Below are positions 36,996 through 49,060 of a stretch of 64,000 nucleotides of DNA, piece by piece. Position 1 is the stretch's first letter; each line of letters starts with the position of its first letter. Source of the DNA: Isoetes taiwanensis (lineage: Eukaryota; Streptophyta; Lycopodiopsida; Isoetales; Isoetaceae); contig JAJEKV010000028.1 of the NCBI GenBank assembly GCA_021234155.1, positions 2,752,567 to 2,816,566 of the forward strand, in the 5' to 3' direction. The translations under genes and the position numbers were made by a program. Below the pieces are notes generated by a model that ran no database searches, was not told where the DNA came from, and saw nothing but the letters and a program-made list of their open reading frames with translations.

Positions 36996-38004
36996 CAGGG
37001 TAGCCCTTAAGCTCGAAAAATCGCCAAAAGGCTATTTTTTTGGACATTTGCAGTTTTTTCCACTACAGTTGAGTAAGATCAATTAGGAGTGGTGCTAATA
37101 AAATATCGCCACCTTGTCTACGAAATTTTCTCCTTCCACTCATAAGTTAGCCTACGTCACTAAATGATGGATTCTTGGATTCGCCCCCATGTGAGTTTTA
37201 CTCCTGGTAATTATTCTAAAATCGCCCCTTAATCCCCGTAAATCATGTAAAATCAATACGAATTCTATTCTTGATGAGTTTTTTGAATTGTCGTTTACCT
37301 CCAGGGAAAAAAGGGGGGAGGGGGGGAAGGGAAAAAACCATGCATGTTACATGGATTTCATGATCCGACTCCAACATCCAGGTATGCAATCCTGGAGTAT
37401 TTTTGCTTTTGGTCTGTTGTTTATCCAATCTTAAAAAGATGGCTGAAATCAAATCGGTTTGTGCTTGCCCACTATAATATGCAATTATGCCTAGGCTAAG
37501 TTCCTATAGTTGGTTTGCTTACTCATTTTATCAGAATACTTGCCCTCTTGATTTGGTTATGAGGCAATTGATTTTCTTACATTTTATAGCAACCGTACCT
37601 TATCTTGGCTATTAATTTTTTTTATTTTCTGTTATCATGATTATTTCTATGTACGTGCAACCAATCTAGGTAATACATGATGTATATGATTGTCCGTCTC
37701 CTGTATTTTAATCATCAACTGCTCAGTTCAATTGTTGCACACACATCCTTATGACATGATCAAACTCTTCAAATTGGTGACGGATGATGTTAAATGTCGT
37801 GGTAGAAATCTAGGGTTTAGGCACCTAGATATCTTGAGAAAAAAGTATATATTCCATCGCTTGATGGATGAAAGATTCGCCAAGGTTGCTACAACTCAAA
37901 TCGAAGCTCGAAACAAAATCGCCAACATAACTAATCGAAAAAAGCTAAGATTCGCCTCATATTCTAAATTACACCTATGAAAATTTGGGCTTAAGGGCTA
38001 CCCC
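36996..38004. mobile_element. 1,009-bp non-autonomous DNA transposon, copy 2
   Basis: The ends are CAGGGTAGCCCTTAAGC at the left and GCTTAAGGGCTACCCC at the right, a clear inverted pair. GAGAAGAC occurs directly on both sides (36988-36995 and 38005-38012), an 8-base target duplication. CAGGG termini with 8-base duplications are characteristic of hAT elements. It is about 95% identical to copy 1 at 24469, and both are 1,009 bases by my borders. A 96-codon frame at 37690-37980 is partly conserved in copy 1 but shifted there, so it is probably not coding. Confidence 0.85.
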
Positions 38005-38090
38005 GAGAAGACGTGGCAGAGAAATATTTCTAAAGTAGTTAGAATCAGAACGGGAAAAAGAGGAGGAAGGCAGAAATCTGAGAGGGATTA

Positions 38091-38215
<125 letters not shown>

Positions 38216-38302
38216 CTTAAGGAGTAATGTAAAATGAGCTAGAGAAAGATAAAAGATGGTAATCAACGACGCAAAAAAAGAGGGATATAGCTATGCTCGA
38301 CA

Positions 38303-38461
<159 letters not shown>

Positions 38462-38880
38462 TAGATTCTCGAGGTAAGATTAACCTGATGTTTTCTTTAA
38501 AAATAAAAAAATAAAAGGGGGAAATCCATCTTAAGAGCAGGGGTAATCATGGGCTGCAGTATCAGAGAAGAACCAAAGGTTGTCTTATAAATTCGATTCT
38601 TCATTCCTGCTTTAAAAAACCATGAATAGCTGGGTCTTCAGCGAACCCAAAGGCCGAAATCCCTGTCTAATCCATCACCAGCTGTTAGATCCCTCTGAAA
38701 TCATCCTGAAATCGTCAAAATCACTTACCTTCATGCTTTACTTGAATTTTCGGCTGAGTTTATGAAGAGCCGTAGCTTCACCCTGTAGATTCCGGAACTG
38801 CCCTTAGGGTTTCTGCATAAAATTTCAGAATTTCATTGTTGAATATTAAAAGAATGCTCAACTTAAATGTTTTCTAATGC

Positions 38881-39060
38881 TTGGTGAGTTGGTTAAGCTC
38901 CGTTATTTGTGAATTGAATGGCGAGGGTTCAATTCCTCTTGCTAACAATTATGCCTTCATAAGATTTCCTTTTAATGGGTAAGCCCTTTATTTGTGAATT
39001 GAATGGCTAGGGTTCAATTCCTCTTGCTAACAATTATGCCTTCATAATATTTCCTTTTAA
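38881..39060 (+). repeat. tRNA-like (SINE-type) repeat, 85-bp tandem pair
   Basis: TTGGTGAGTTGG (38881-38892) resembles an A box and GGTTCAATTCC (38926-38936) a B box, spaced about 33 bases as in polymerase III promoters. The unit from about 38893 is then repeated at about 38978 with a second B box at 39011-39021 (period 85) but no second A box. The tail 'cttgctaacaattatgccttcataa' is conserved in both. It looks like a SINE with a duplicated body. Confidence 0.6.
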
Positions 39061-40560
39061 TAGTGAGAATAGGTTACCTTCAAAATGTATTTTGATCATA
39101 AGATTCTCTCCAAGTTAGCATTTATGTAGAAATACTTATAATCGCTCATGTTGCTAGCCCTGGATGGCATGGGATGGCACCTTGGTCTCGCCCACAACTC
39201 TCTGTGGGAGAATAAGCGTAAATCGAGGCCGTGGAGTGTTAAGCACTCAAAGATTCGCGAAAGTGGGCAATCGACAAAGCTCGCTAGGCGGACTGGGACA
39301 CCGGGTCACGCCGAGTTGCTTCGGGTGAAGGTCTTTTCAGGAGCTAGAGACCCGTGAGCTTAGGGAGACCGCAACATATTATTTGGGACTTGGGGCTTAA
39401 CGTGTAGGTTCTCGCACCCGTGAGATTCTAGGCTTTGTGTGAAGTATTTCCTCAAGAATGTGACAAAGTGTCGGGCGAAGGACCGAATTGAAATGTATAT
39501 ATCAAGCACTATTCTAAACAAATGCATTGAATCCTACCTTGGATTAAAGTGTTGGCATTTTGAAAAACTTAATTCCTTTAGGGCTTGGCACGATGTTTAG
39601 AATCTCCTCCCTAGTTCATTGTTCTATATAGGTGAGTTTTTGTGCTTAAAAGGGCAGGTCTTTTGTCATTAAAGCAAGTTATAGGATATTGTTGGTTGGA
39701 TCCCTCAAGAGCTTTAGATTTTGTGTTCAAATGCTTCATTTTGTTTCATGATAATACCAGTGTAAACAAACAAGGCGCGACCAAGATGATGTTTCCATGC
39801 GCAGTAGAGTATGTTGTCCAAGCATCACCAATATGAAATGTATGCTATGACCGACATTTTCCCACCACCAACAAAATTGGCCACCTAAACAAACCTATGG
39901 ACCTGAGATAGGGCGTTTTTGTCTCGATCAAGCACTGACTTTCTAACAAAACTGGGATCAATCGTGTAGAGTTGCAAACAAAATGACTTTTAAGCCTTCT
40001 TTAACAAGGTTGCAGAAAAGCATGTTATGGTGAAGGTGGCATACTAGACATGCTACCAAATTTGATCATACAAATAACATGCATTTCTTTAGTAGTTTGT
40101 CTTACTTCAACCAGCCTACGCTTCTCTCTATGGCATTGAACGATTATGAGCACCAGGATGTCTAATCTCCTGCATGTATTGCTGCCTGACTGCACAAGAT
40201 CTTACATAGGATTGAAAATACAATTTGCAACCACTACACCTGCCAGGGGTATACATAAATGTGCACAATAAGTAATAATTTCAGTGGTTGTGATAATACT
40301 TGATTTGGAATTACCTCTATGAGAGTGTGTACTTGCATCTCATTCTTCGACTTCAGTAGGCTGAATTGTACGTTTTACACATCAACCAGTATCAGATTAC
40401 ACAGGTCCACCTCGGCCACACTGCCCACAATATTTTGCAGATTGTTCATTGCCCATGAGGAAGCTTCATCCATGCACGAATTTTCTACAACATTTTACCT
40501 ACCTTGGATGGCTCGCGATTGACAAGTGTAACTTGGGTAAATAACTACTAATTCGTTGAA
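39061..40560. other. Intergenic, downstream of SCY2
   Basis: 39140-39470 is a GC-rich block with unfamiliar sequence (for example CCGGGTCACGCCGAGTTGCT), unlike its AT-rich surroundings, and is perhaps a transposon piece. The rest has no recognisable gene. The 3' untranslated region of SCY2 should lie near 40000-40565, but no polyadenylation signal stands out. Confidence 0.4.
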
Positions 40561-40565
40561 TGATC

Positions 40566-43500
40566 TCATGCTCCAAACCTCTTCAACACTTTTGTGAGAA
40601 CTGGCATGACATTATAAGCAATAAAAGATCTCCTTAATTCAACAATAGAGCCCACCTGCATTATAAACAATTGGATTGATGAGTTAACCGCAAAAAAATG
40701 ACCCAGACAAGAATAAATGGTAAAGAACATTACAATAAATAGCATAGAAGTGAAACCAATCCCACTTCCTTGGTGAATAGACCGCAATTTGTAGTCCACC
40801 AAAGTTGATAAGGTAACCAGCAAGGCCAACAAGATACCACCTACAATGTGCAAGAGGGAGAAAGCTTATAGCTTCTGTAACATTATCTTTGAGAAAACTG
40901 AGGGAATCACCTACCCCAGAAACGCGCGTAGAGTTCCTTATTTTGGTTAGATATTCTATTGTTCTCTTCCAGGTTTAACATCAGGTATTTTTTGCCCCAA
41001 TACGATTGAGATACTCTGATAAATCTTTTGTACCGCCACTCTATGGAGGAGAGAAATTAGGAAAACAACATGAAGTAAATTAAAGCAAGTTTAGTTTTTA
41101 CAATATCAAGAATGCTGAAAACGAAAATAAAGACAGCATTGATGAGGTAATAAAGCCATGGCTTAGAACCAGGGAGAGGCGGCAATGTGGGGTTCAAAAT
41201 ATCTTTCAACCTGGTAAACATGCTAACTCTTTGTGACACTGCAGGAAGTCATCAGAAAGGAAAAATCAGATCACATGGAAAAACAAAAGAGTATATAAAA
41301 AGGCAGGATAGTGACAAACCTGGCAATAATACCAGGTAATGACATGACATAGCTCGAGACCAATACAGGCATCATGCCCGTTGGATTTATATCAAACGGA
41401 ACATATGGTTCAACCTCTGAAGCTGCTCCACTGAATCCAAAACCAAGAGATAGAATGTATTAAACCAAACGAATTGTATTGAAAGCTTGTCAAGATCCAC
41501 CCCGCAAATGCTCTTCTAGATGCAAAAACAAGAACCAACTGCAAGTGAAGCATGCCTGCACTAACACAAAAGTGCTTGATGATGTAATAGGTTGCTTCAC
41601 TCACAAACAGTTCCCACCTTGAATACCCATGCTTAGGTCCACACATTGTTGCCGCCCCCAGATTCTATGGATAAATAGATGCTCTCTACATGCATCTATT
41701 GACCCGATATACAAAGTAAAGGCTAGAAAAGAAGGCACTTTTGCTTCCTTTTTCAGGAGGATGTGTCATCAATGAAAATTAGAATTGCATCCACGTAAGT
41801 TTTATCATGATGTTAATAACAACCAGACAGAAAGAGCATATTCAACGTTTCAGCAGTGCATTACATAAGTGATACACATTGTCCATTGAGCAGAAAACAA
41901 CGTACCTGAAACTTACAGTTGTATCCAGGCCATAATAGTGAAGCTTAAGAGTACGACGACCTTCTGTAACCAATACTGCACTTACTGTCATAAGGAGGAA
42001 AACTGTTGGAAGCAGCAACATCGAAGGCCCCAAGATAATGGCTCCAGACTCTGCACACACCACATATGACACCTGTCACAAGGTTTCACATAAAGGGGAG
42101 CAACTAGCTACTGAAGCGAAAAAGAGATTTGAATTTTGACATATAAAAAAATTACAAATATTGTGCTCAATAAAAAGCCTAACTCCTTCCTTTGCTCAAA
42201 GACCACTTGGGCCTCCTGCTTCGATTTTCAAAATGGAACAGTTCCAGCGGCTATACAAGAAATGTCAACAAAATTTCTGAGCAGTTAAGATGGAATGTCA
42301 TTACAAACACCAGGTTTAACCAATTCAACAGCTAGGTATCATCAAATCATTTGCAATTCTCTTGTGCATACTATCCTCTACCTTTTGTAACAGACAATTT
42401 GCGACCTAAATTTTTGAATCTCTACAAAGTAGCTCCAGCACAAAATTACATGTCAATTTTTATAAGCTTATAATGTTTTCGTTGTTATACATGTTCCATT
42501 TGCATCAATATGCTGCCATATCAACAAGTAGGTTGCTATTAGCTTGTGAGGTGCCATCATCGTTCAAATTCATGTCAACTGCTCGCATCTACCTAATAAT
42601 ATAGCATAATATAATATATTTTATTTTGAATTTTACTTAGCATCTTCTATATTTTCCTATTAGGCACATAATATAACATACTTTATCTCAGATTTTCTTC
42701 ATAGATGGAATAGCTGCATATTGCAAAAGATAGATGGCAGCTCAAAAGCTTTCAGAGGGCTGCAAAGTAAATGTAGAAGAGCACATCTGTGGACTTGAAA
42801 AATAAATACGAAGTTGTTTGTTACACACTGGTACAGTCGGTTGTTCTTTAGGTTATGGGAGGACATTGAACGAGTTCGGAAGAAAATTTTATATGTCAAA
42901 GCTACGAACACCTTACCCTATGATGTTAGCTGAATTTCCTTAGGACTACGTTGCTGCATCAGATATATGAAAATAGTAACACAGAATGGATAGTGCTAGC
43001 TTCCCCTAGCAAGCTATGCAAGCAAGCAACGAACATCGATGGTTTTGGGAAGCAAAAAACTGGTTAAAGAAGTGGAATACATGATGGGAAGTGGTTACAT
43101 AAGGGAATGGGTGCAAGTAAAGGTGAAAGAAAGACTCTGGTCTGGAATAATCCGCAAACTAAGATGAAGGCTTACTGCCAACTTATGAATCCTAGCTTGG
43201 TCATCTCTCTGAATAGAATTTCAGTTGAAAAACGACATGTGATATGAAAAATACGCTTAAGTTCGCACCACTTAAGGACAGGGAAGGAACGTTGGAAAAA
43301 TACTCCAAGAAGTGCAAGCAAAGGTGAAAGCAAGACTCTGGAATAACCCACAAACTAAGATGATGGCTTACTGCCAACATATAAATCTAGCCTGGTCATC
43401 CCTCTGAAGACGTTCCAGTTGCAAAATAACATGCGACATGAAGAATACGCTTAAGTTCGCACCATTTAAGGGCGGAGAAAGGACATTGGAGAAATACTCC

Positions 43501-46500
43501 AAGAAGTGCAGACATGCAGAGTATGAGAATATGAGATTGAAGATAAAGAACATGTGTTACCAAAATACCCAGCTTATGGCGCAATACACGTTTGATATAG
43601 AATACGTACTGTAAATACTTTGATAGAAATTTTTGCTTTATCTGGAAATGTTGTAGGCACATCCATATAAAAGTTCTACAATTTAGGGATACATGGACAC
43701 ATGTACAAAGCAACTAGGGATACTATTAGACGAAGACAGTGATGAGTAAGTGAAAGAGGAGTTGGATGCTGTTGTGTCTACATGAACTCAGAGATTATTA
43801 TTTATAGTCATCTGTAGGCCTGAAAGGTCTCCATTAGACGTACAAGATTTTATTTCATTTTACTTCAAGCTCAATATCCTATGTTTGTGATTATCTTCTG
43901 TTAACATTTTCAGAATGACAGCAATTACCAATCTTTGCAGAAAGGAAAAAGAGAAATTACTCTGGAAAGCAGAAACCATCCTGGAAAGAGAATTTGAGCA
44001 ATTTATCAGGATGCTCATACAGATTATTAGGGTTGACCCTTGCCCTACAAAATTTCAAAACGCAAATCACTTAGTGACCTCATTGAAATAAATATTAAGC
44101 TTTTCAGCTAATTCAAAGTTGCATGGTAAACACAATGTTCAATTGACAATCGGATTTATCTTCTCTCTTCCTCTCCTTCACATGCACATGAAAGAAAGAA
44201 TACCACTTCTTTAAGGAAAACAACATGCATTTTGCATTACAATTCTTCAGATCACTACTTGACTCTTATGAGTCAATCAATGTCAAGAAAATCATCTTAC
44301 CAAAGCCATCCTCTGTAATTTTCTGGCAAATCCATTCTAGAAGCATTGCGCCGGTCGTCATAAGAGTAGCACTTAATAGCAAATGACTAAACCTAAGAAT
44401 ACAGAAGGAAAAGCCAAGTTTCAGATCAAGACAAACCAAAAATCCAAAAATAAAAGATAAAACCATACCAGTTAGTTGCAGCAAACACAGAAAACTCGAG
44501 CGAATAAAATGCAATCGCAAGTGATTCAAGTGCTGCAAAGCATAACGTTAGCCTCCACCTGCACAATCAACAAAATTAGTTAGGCATTTGAACTGACTGA
44601 TTTTAACCTAAAGGTTTTGATGTTTATATCAGCTATACTCTTCGTTATTTAGCACAAGCTCTTATTTCAAAGTTGTCATGAAATGTTTAACTAAAACTAT
44701 TGACATGACCAGCAGAAGCGTATCATTTCCTCAACTGATTTGTGTTGGAAGCATTATTGTATCAGCATGTTAGCCAGCAGAGTTTGGCAATGTCTAAAAC
44801 CAAATATTCAAGACCTATCATATTTTACTTATATTCCGCATCCATGTAAAGTTGTGCTAAAAGTCATTCTATTGTTCCAGGTTACAATCATCAATAAAAA
44901 GATAAAGAGCAGATGATGAGTGGCTAGTTAAGAGGAGTGATAGGACAAAAGGACTTACATGTATGTCTTGATTTTATCTGTTTCACCATCCTTGCGTAGT
45001 TTTTGAAAAGCTGGCAAGATATAGCAAGCAAGCTGGAAGACCGCGATTTCATGTTATATTCTACTAACACTATAGTTGATAAGCAAAATAGCACAGACTG
45101 AAGAAAATACAGGTAAAATTACTTCTCTTACTTGTTGTAACAAAATGTACATAATGTATACATTCATATAATTCCGAATCAGCAGTGTGCTTTGGAAAAG
45201 TTGTCATGTGCCAGTACCCTAGCTTTTGTGACATGATAAGGTAGCTTCAATTTAACAATCATCAATTATGATAATTGTAGTTGTCTTTTATATGTCTATA
45301 AATACCTAAATCACACTGGTCGCAGTTTAAGAGAATGTACATAATGCGTAGGCCCAAGCTAAAGAAGACAGGACTTACTTCACAGACACTAGTGTACAGT
45401 TAGCTATTCACAGTTTCCATTTCCTTGCCATTTTCAACATTAAATTACCAGCCAAGCATTGCAACTTACCTGCATCATGGTTGATGCAAAAATATGTGGG
45501 TCAATCCCAGTTGAAAAAAGAGAAAGCTTTGGCTCAAACAGATCATACCCATGCTCCTCTGAGGAAAAATACACACCGACAGATAAGCAAGCCATCTACA
45601 TGATGCTAATAATCTCAGAAACTAGATATATCCTGAACAATACATCTTTTTAAAGGAAAACTCGAGAAATGTTATGAATAAAGTGAGATCTTTCATGACA
45701 GGACTGTTAACGACCCAGTGCTTAAAACTTGTTTGCTAAATTTCAATGCTACACCTATTCTTCCAGAAGTGAAGGTAGGTATTCCTTGGGATCAAATCCC
45801 AGGCAATTCCATTTAAGATAGTTTCTTACATGGCAGGAATGCAGAAGCTTATAATAGGAAGTTCTATTTACAGGATCAACAAATAGACTGAACATCTCAC
45901 CCATTGTTCCATGAGAGAAGTCTAGGTATTCCTTGGGCATCAGATTCCGATCATATCCAGGCAATGGAATAAAATAGCCAGCACGACAGACAATAAGCAA
46001 AATCATTGTAACAAACCCCCGACGCCAAACTTCACTTTTGAAAATAGCTTCAGCTGCATCACTTATTTCGGAGCTTAGTTTGACCCATCTAAGAAATTTA
46101 TTGCTGTAGGCCCTGGAATGCCATATATCCGGCTGCTTTTCCGTTTTTGCATATACAACAGTAGAAGATGACGAGTTAGGTAATGAATGGTGCGACTGTG
46201 TTCTTGCACTGAAATGTGACATCTTAGAAGACCCATCGTTTGATACACCATCCACGTTCGAAGAATTACTATCCTCATGATGCCTGGTCATATCAATATT
46301 CGAAGAGGATGATTCCTTTGAAACAAGCACAATGAATTTTCGATTTCCTACATAGAGAAATTATGTGAGGAACTAGAATGCAACAAAGGAATAGAACAAA
46401 GACAGCTTACTGATTGTTCTCTGAGATTGGTGTAAATGCCCATTTTTGCCAAATTTCCAGAATATTTAACTCCGAAATTCCTTGAACAAGGTGGCAACCG

Positions 46501-46520
46501 GATGCCTAGTGGAAATATAC
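40566..46520 (-). CDS. SCY2: Plastid SecY2 translocase subunit, spliced
   Basis: SCY2 is the channel subunit of the second plastid Sec translocase (with SecA2 and SecE2) of the envelope/thylakoid. Coding exons by splice sites: 46520-46411, 46347-45901, 45558-45470, 45032-44959, 44558-44469, 44392-44301, 44044-43961, 42050-41906, 41430-41320, 41238 to about 41103, 41040-40915, 40840-40734, 40655-40566 (stop). Phases agree across nearly all of them. Signature pieces are GYFIPLPGYDRN, FSTGIDPHIFASTMMQ, LPAFQKLRKDGE, TGAMLLEWICQKITEDG, VTEGRRTLKLHYYG, PFDINPTGMMPVL, GIGFTS and IVELRRSFIAYNVMPVLTK; hydrophobic segments match SecY helices. The exon at 41040-40915 carries three small indels. The joins 46411/46347 and 41320/41238 are out of phase. 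The start exon is uncertain; MASTSALAVTSLSP at 46655 is a candidate transit-peptide start. Confidence 0.9.
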
Positions 46521-46659
46521 CTGCATTGCAAATTAAATGAGCATCTGGGGACATTTTCAATGGATGTATGAAATGAAGAGGGCAATAACAACCACGACAA
46601 AGGTATTGTTGACTGGGGATAAGCTCGTCACTGCCAGGGCAGATGTGCTTGCCATAGAT

Positions 46660-47190
46660 GGATCGGCTCTACGCTAAAGCTCCGCATGCCACATCCCAAC
46701 AAGAATAAATTTCAGATTTAGGTTGCCACGATATTTGGTTATAGATTTGGGGAAAATTACCTATTGTCCCTATTAAGGTTGCCAAATTATTCCAGGAGCA
46801 AGATTTAGGGTAAATCCTGCATTATGGCTAAATCCTGCCACGACCAACTGGAAATATTTCATCTGATGCTAAATCCTCGCCTGTGATGAAAACCCTAAAA
46901 TTGGAATATGAACAGTATAAAAATATTTGTAGAAAAAAATTGAATTTAACCTTGACTAGTAAACGCGGCTCTGGCCTTGCCGCTAATGTCTCATGATATT
47001 TTTACTCCTACTTTAACGTCCATATGCATATTGATATAGGCAAGATTAAACAATATTTTGTAAATATTTTTTGTTGCCCCTAAGGGGCAAACCCTTGTTT
47101 ATGTGGGTTTATGGTATATTTCAAGTATATGCCAAGATATACATGGGATATGCTAATGACCGCTAAAAACCCATCAAGCATGTAAATGCT
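46660..47190. other. Intergenic between SCY2 and the isomerase duplication
   Basis: This should contain the divergent promoters of SCY2 (minus) and the sterol isomerase fragment (plus). The region is AT-rich; a TATAAAAATA tract lies at about 46917. No further element was recognised. Confidence 0.4.
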
Positions 47191-47317
47191 AGGTCATTTA
47201 TGTTGCGGGGAGCCCCTCCGAAACCGGTTAACTTGTAGCTCCGCAAGCATTGCTTTGTCCGATCGGATCGCAGCGTAGCTGGATAAGAGGTTAGCGCTAA
47301 AAAGCAAACACGCATAC

Positions 47318-47467
47318 ATGGAGTCCGGCCGAGATAGATCATCCATATTTTCCTCGAAGCCTTCAAACTCCCTCGGTTTTATGCCTCTACGGCTATCCAT
47401 GATCTATATTCTTGCAATTTTCTTCACGCTTCCACGATCATCATTTCCACGGTTTTTATGGGATCTA
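47318..47467 (+). pseudogene. Sterol 8,7-isomerase exon 1, frame-broken copy
   Basis: The 5' copy of the exon described at 48246. It keeps the start codon, the LRLSMIYILAIFF helix and the TCTA/GTAAGT donor, but several one-base differences break the frame after the start and again near 47435. It is either the dead member of the duplicated pair or the same exon with sequence errors. Confidence 0.7.
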
Positions 47468-48245
47468 GTAAGTATCATTTCATACTATTTTGCACACGTT
47501 TACTATTTGCAACAGAAACCCTAGGCTTCAGGTATTGTGGCACCCAGATAGCAAGCATGCTTCAGGTACTGGCCTAACTGTTCTTTCCTTCAGAGGCGTA
47601 GAGTTCTTATGTTGATGGTTTTCTCCATAGCTTTTTCAGAAAGGAGCAAATGACAAGCCACAAGCACGATATGCCCACACTTACTATTTGCTTCAAGATT
47701 TGTATTTGCTTGAACCAAAACAGTTGGGCCATGACTCAGGCCATGCTCTTTTTGATGTTTTCTTCTCCCCTTAATAGAGCTTTTATATTCCATGGTTTCT
47801 TTTGTCTCGATAAATGTGGAGCTCGCAGCCAGAGATAACTAATTTAAATGGTTTTGGTGAATGGCTTGCATATGCTTCCTTCATCATTGTTGTTCAAGCA
47901 GAAGCTTTTAATAACGTAAACAAAGACACCCTTAATATCTTTGTCTTCAAGGTTTAATAAGCATACGAGCAGAGAGGTAGTTGCTTCCTGATACTTCCAT
48001 GAGGATTTTGGAAGCAGCTCAATCAGCAATGCTAGAAGTCATTTTGAAGGTATGCATTCTAGAAATTTTATGTTGCAACATGGAGCTTTTATCTGATCAG
48101 ATGAAGTAACAAATGTGCTTCATTTATGTTGCAGGGGAGCCCCTCTGGAAACCGGTTAACTTGTAGCTCCAGAACAGATTGCTTGTCTGATCGGATCGCA
48201 GCGTAGATGGATAAGAGGTTAGCGCTAAAAAGCAAACACGCATAC

Positions 48246-48393
48246 ATGGAGTCCGTCGAGATAGATCATCCATATTTTCCTCGAAGCCTTCAGCTCCCTG
48301 GTTTTACGCCTCTACGGCTATCCATGATCTATATTCTTGCAATTTTCTTCGCCGCCTTCACGATCATCATTTCCACGATTTGGCTGGGATCTA
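48246..48393 (+). CDS. HYD1: Sterol 8,7-isomerase (HYDRA1/EBP), first exon
   Basis: C-8,7 sterol isomerase shifts the ring double bond in plant sterol synthesis in the endoplasmic reticulum and has an EBP domain of several membrane helices. From the ATG at 48246 the exon encodes MESVEIDHPYFPRSLQLPGF and then a hydrophobic first helix with LRLSMIYILAIFF, and ends at a TCTA/GTAAGT splice donor. HPY-PR-L-LPG-P is the conserved start of plant HYD1 proteins (Arabidopsis HYD1 begins similarly). An in-frame ATG at 48207 would add 13 residues, but the shorter start matches the family. No later exon was recognised on the plus strand downstream, so this is a partial gene, or the introns are very long. 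It is the intact copy of a tandem pair. Confidence 0.72.
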
Positions 48394-49060
48394 GTAAGTA
48401 TCATTTCATACTATTTTGCACACGTTTACTATTTGCAACAGAAACCCTAGGCTTCAGGTATTGTGGCACCCAGATAGCAAGCATGCTTCAGGTACTGGCC
48501 TAACTGTTCTTTCCTTCAGAGGCGTAGAGTTCTTACGTTGATGGTTTTCTCCATAGCTTTTTCAGAGCAGGAGCAGCGACAAGCCACAAGCACGATATGC
48601 CCACACTTACTATTTGCTTCAAGATTTGTATTTGCTTGAACCAAAACAGTTGGGCCATGACTCAGGCCATGCTCTTTTTGATGTTTTCTTCTCCCCTTAA
48701 TAGAGCTTTTATATTCCATGGTTTCTTTTGTCTGGATAAATGTGGAGCTCTGCAGCAGAAATAACGAATTTAAATGGTTTTGGTGAATGGCTTGCATATG
48801 CAGCTTCCTGTCATTGTTGTTCAAGCAGTGCTTTGGCAACGTAAACAAAGACACCCTTAATATCTTTGTCTTCAAGGTTTAATAAGCATACGAACAGAGA
48901 GGTAGTTGCTTCCTGATACTTCCATGAGGATTTTGGAAGCAGCTCAATCAGCAATGCTAGAAGTCATTTTGAAGGTATGCATTCTAGAAATTTTATGTTG
49001 CAACATGGAGCTTTTTATCCGATCGATGAAGTAACAAATGTGCTTCAAGATCAGGTAGCC

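Larger units (their letters stand above)
47195..49060 (+). repeat. Tandem duplication of about 920 bp
   Basis: The unit starting GTTGCGGGGAGCCCCTC (about 47200) and GTTGCAGGGGAGCCCCTC (about 48130) is repeated head to tail. Each unit holds the sterol-isomerase first exon, its splice donor, and then about 600 bases running through 'gaggcgtagagttctta' to 'gtatgcattctagaaattttatgttgcaacatggagc'. The copies are about 95% alike in AT-rich parts, with small differences clustered at CG, CAG and CTG sites. Minus-strand open frames of 60-119 codons across the second half exist in both copies but are not recognisable proteins. Confidence 0.92.
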
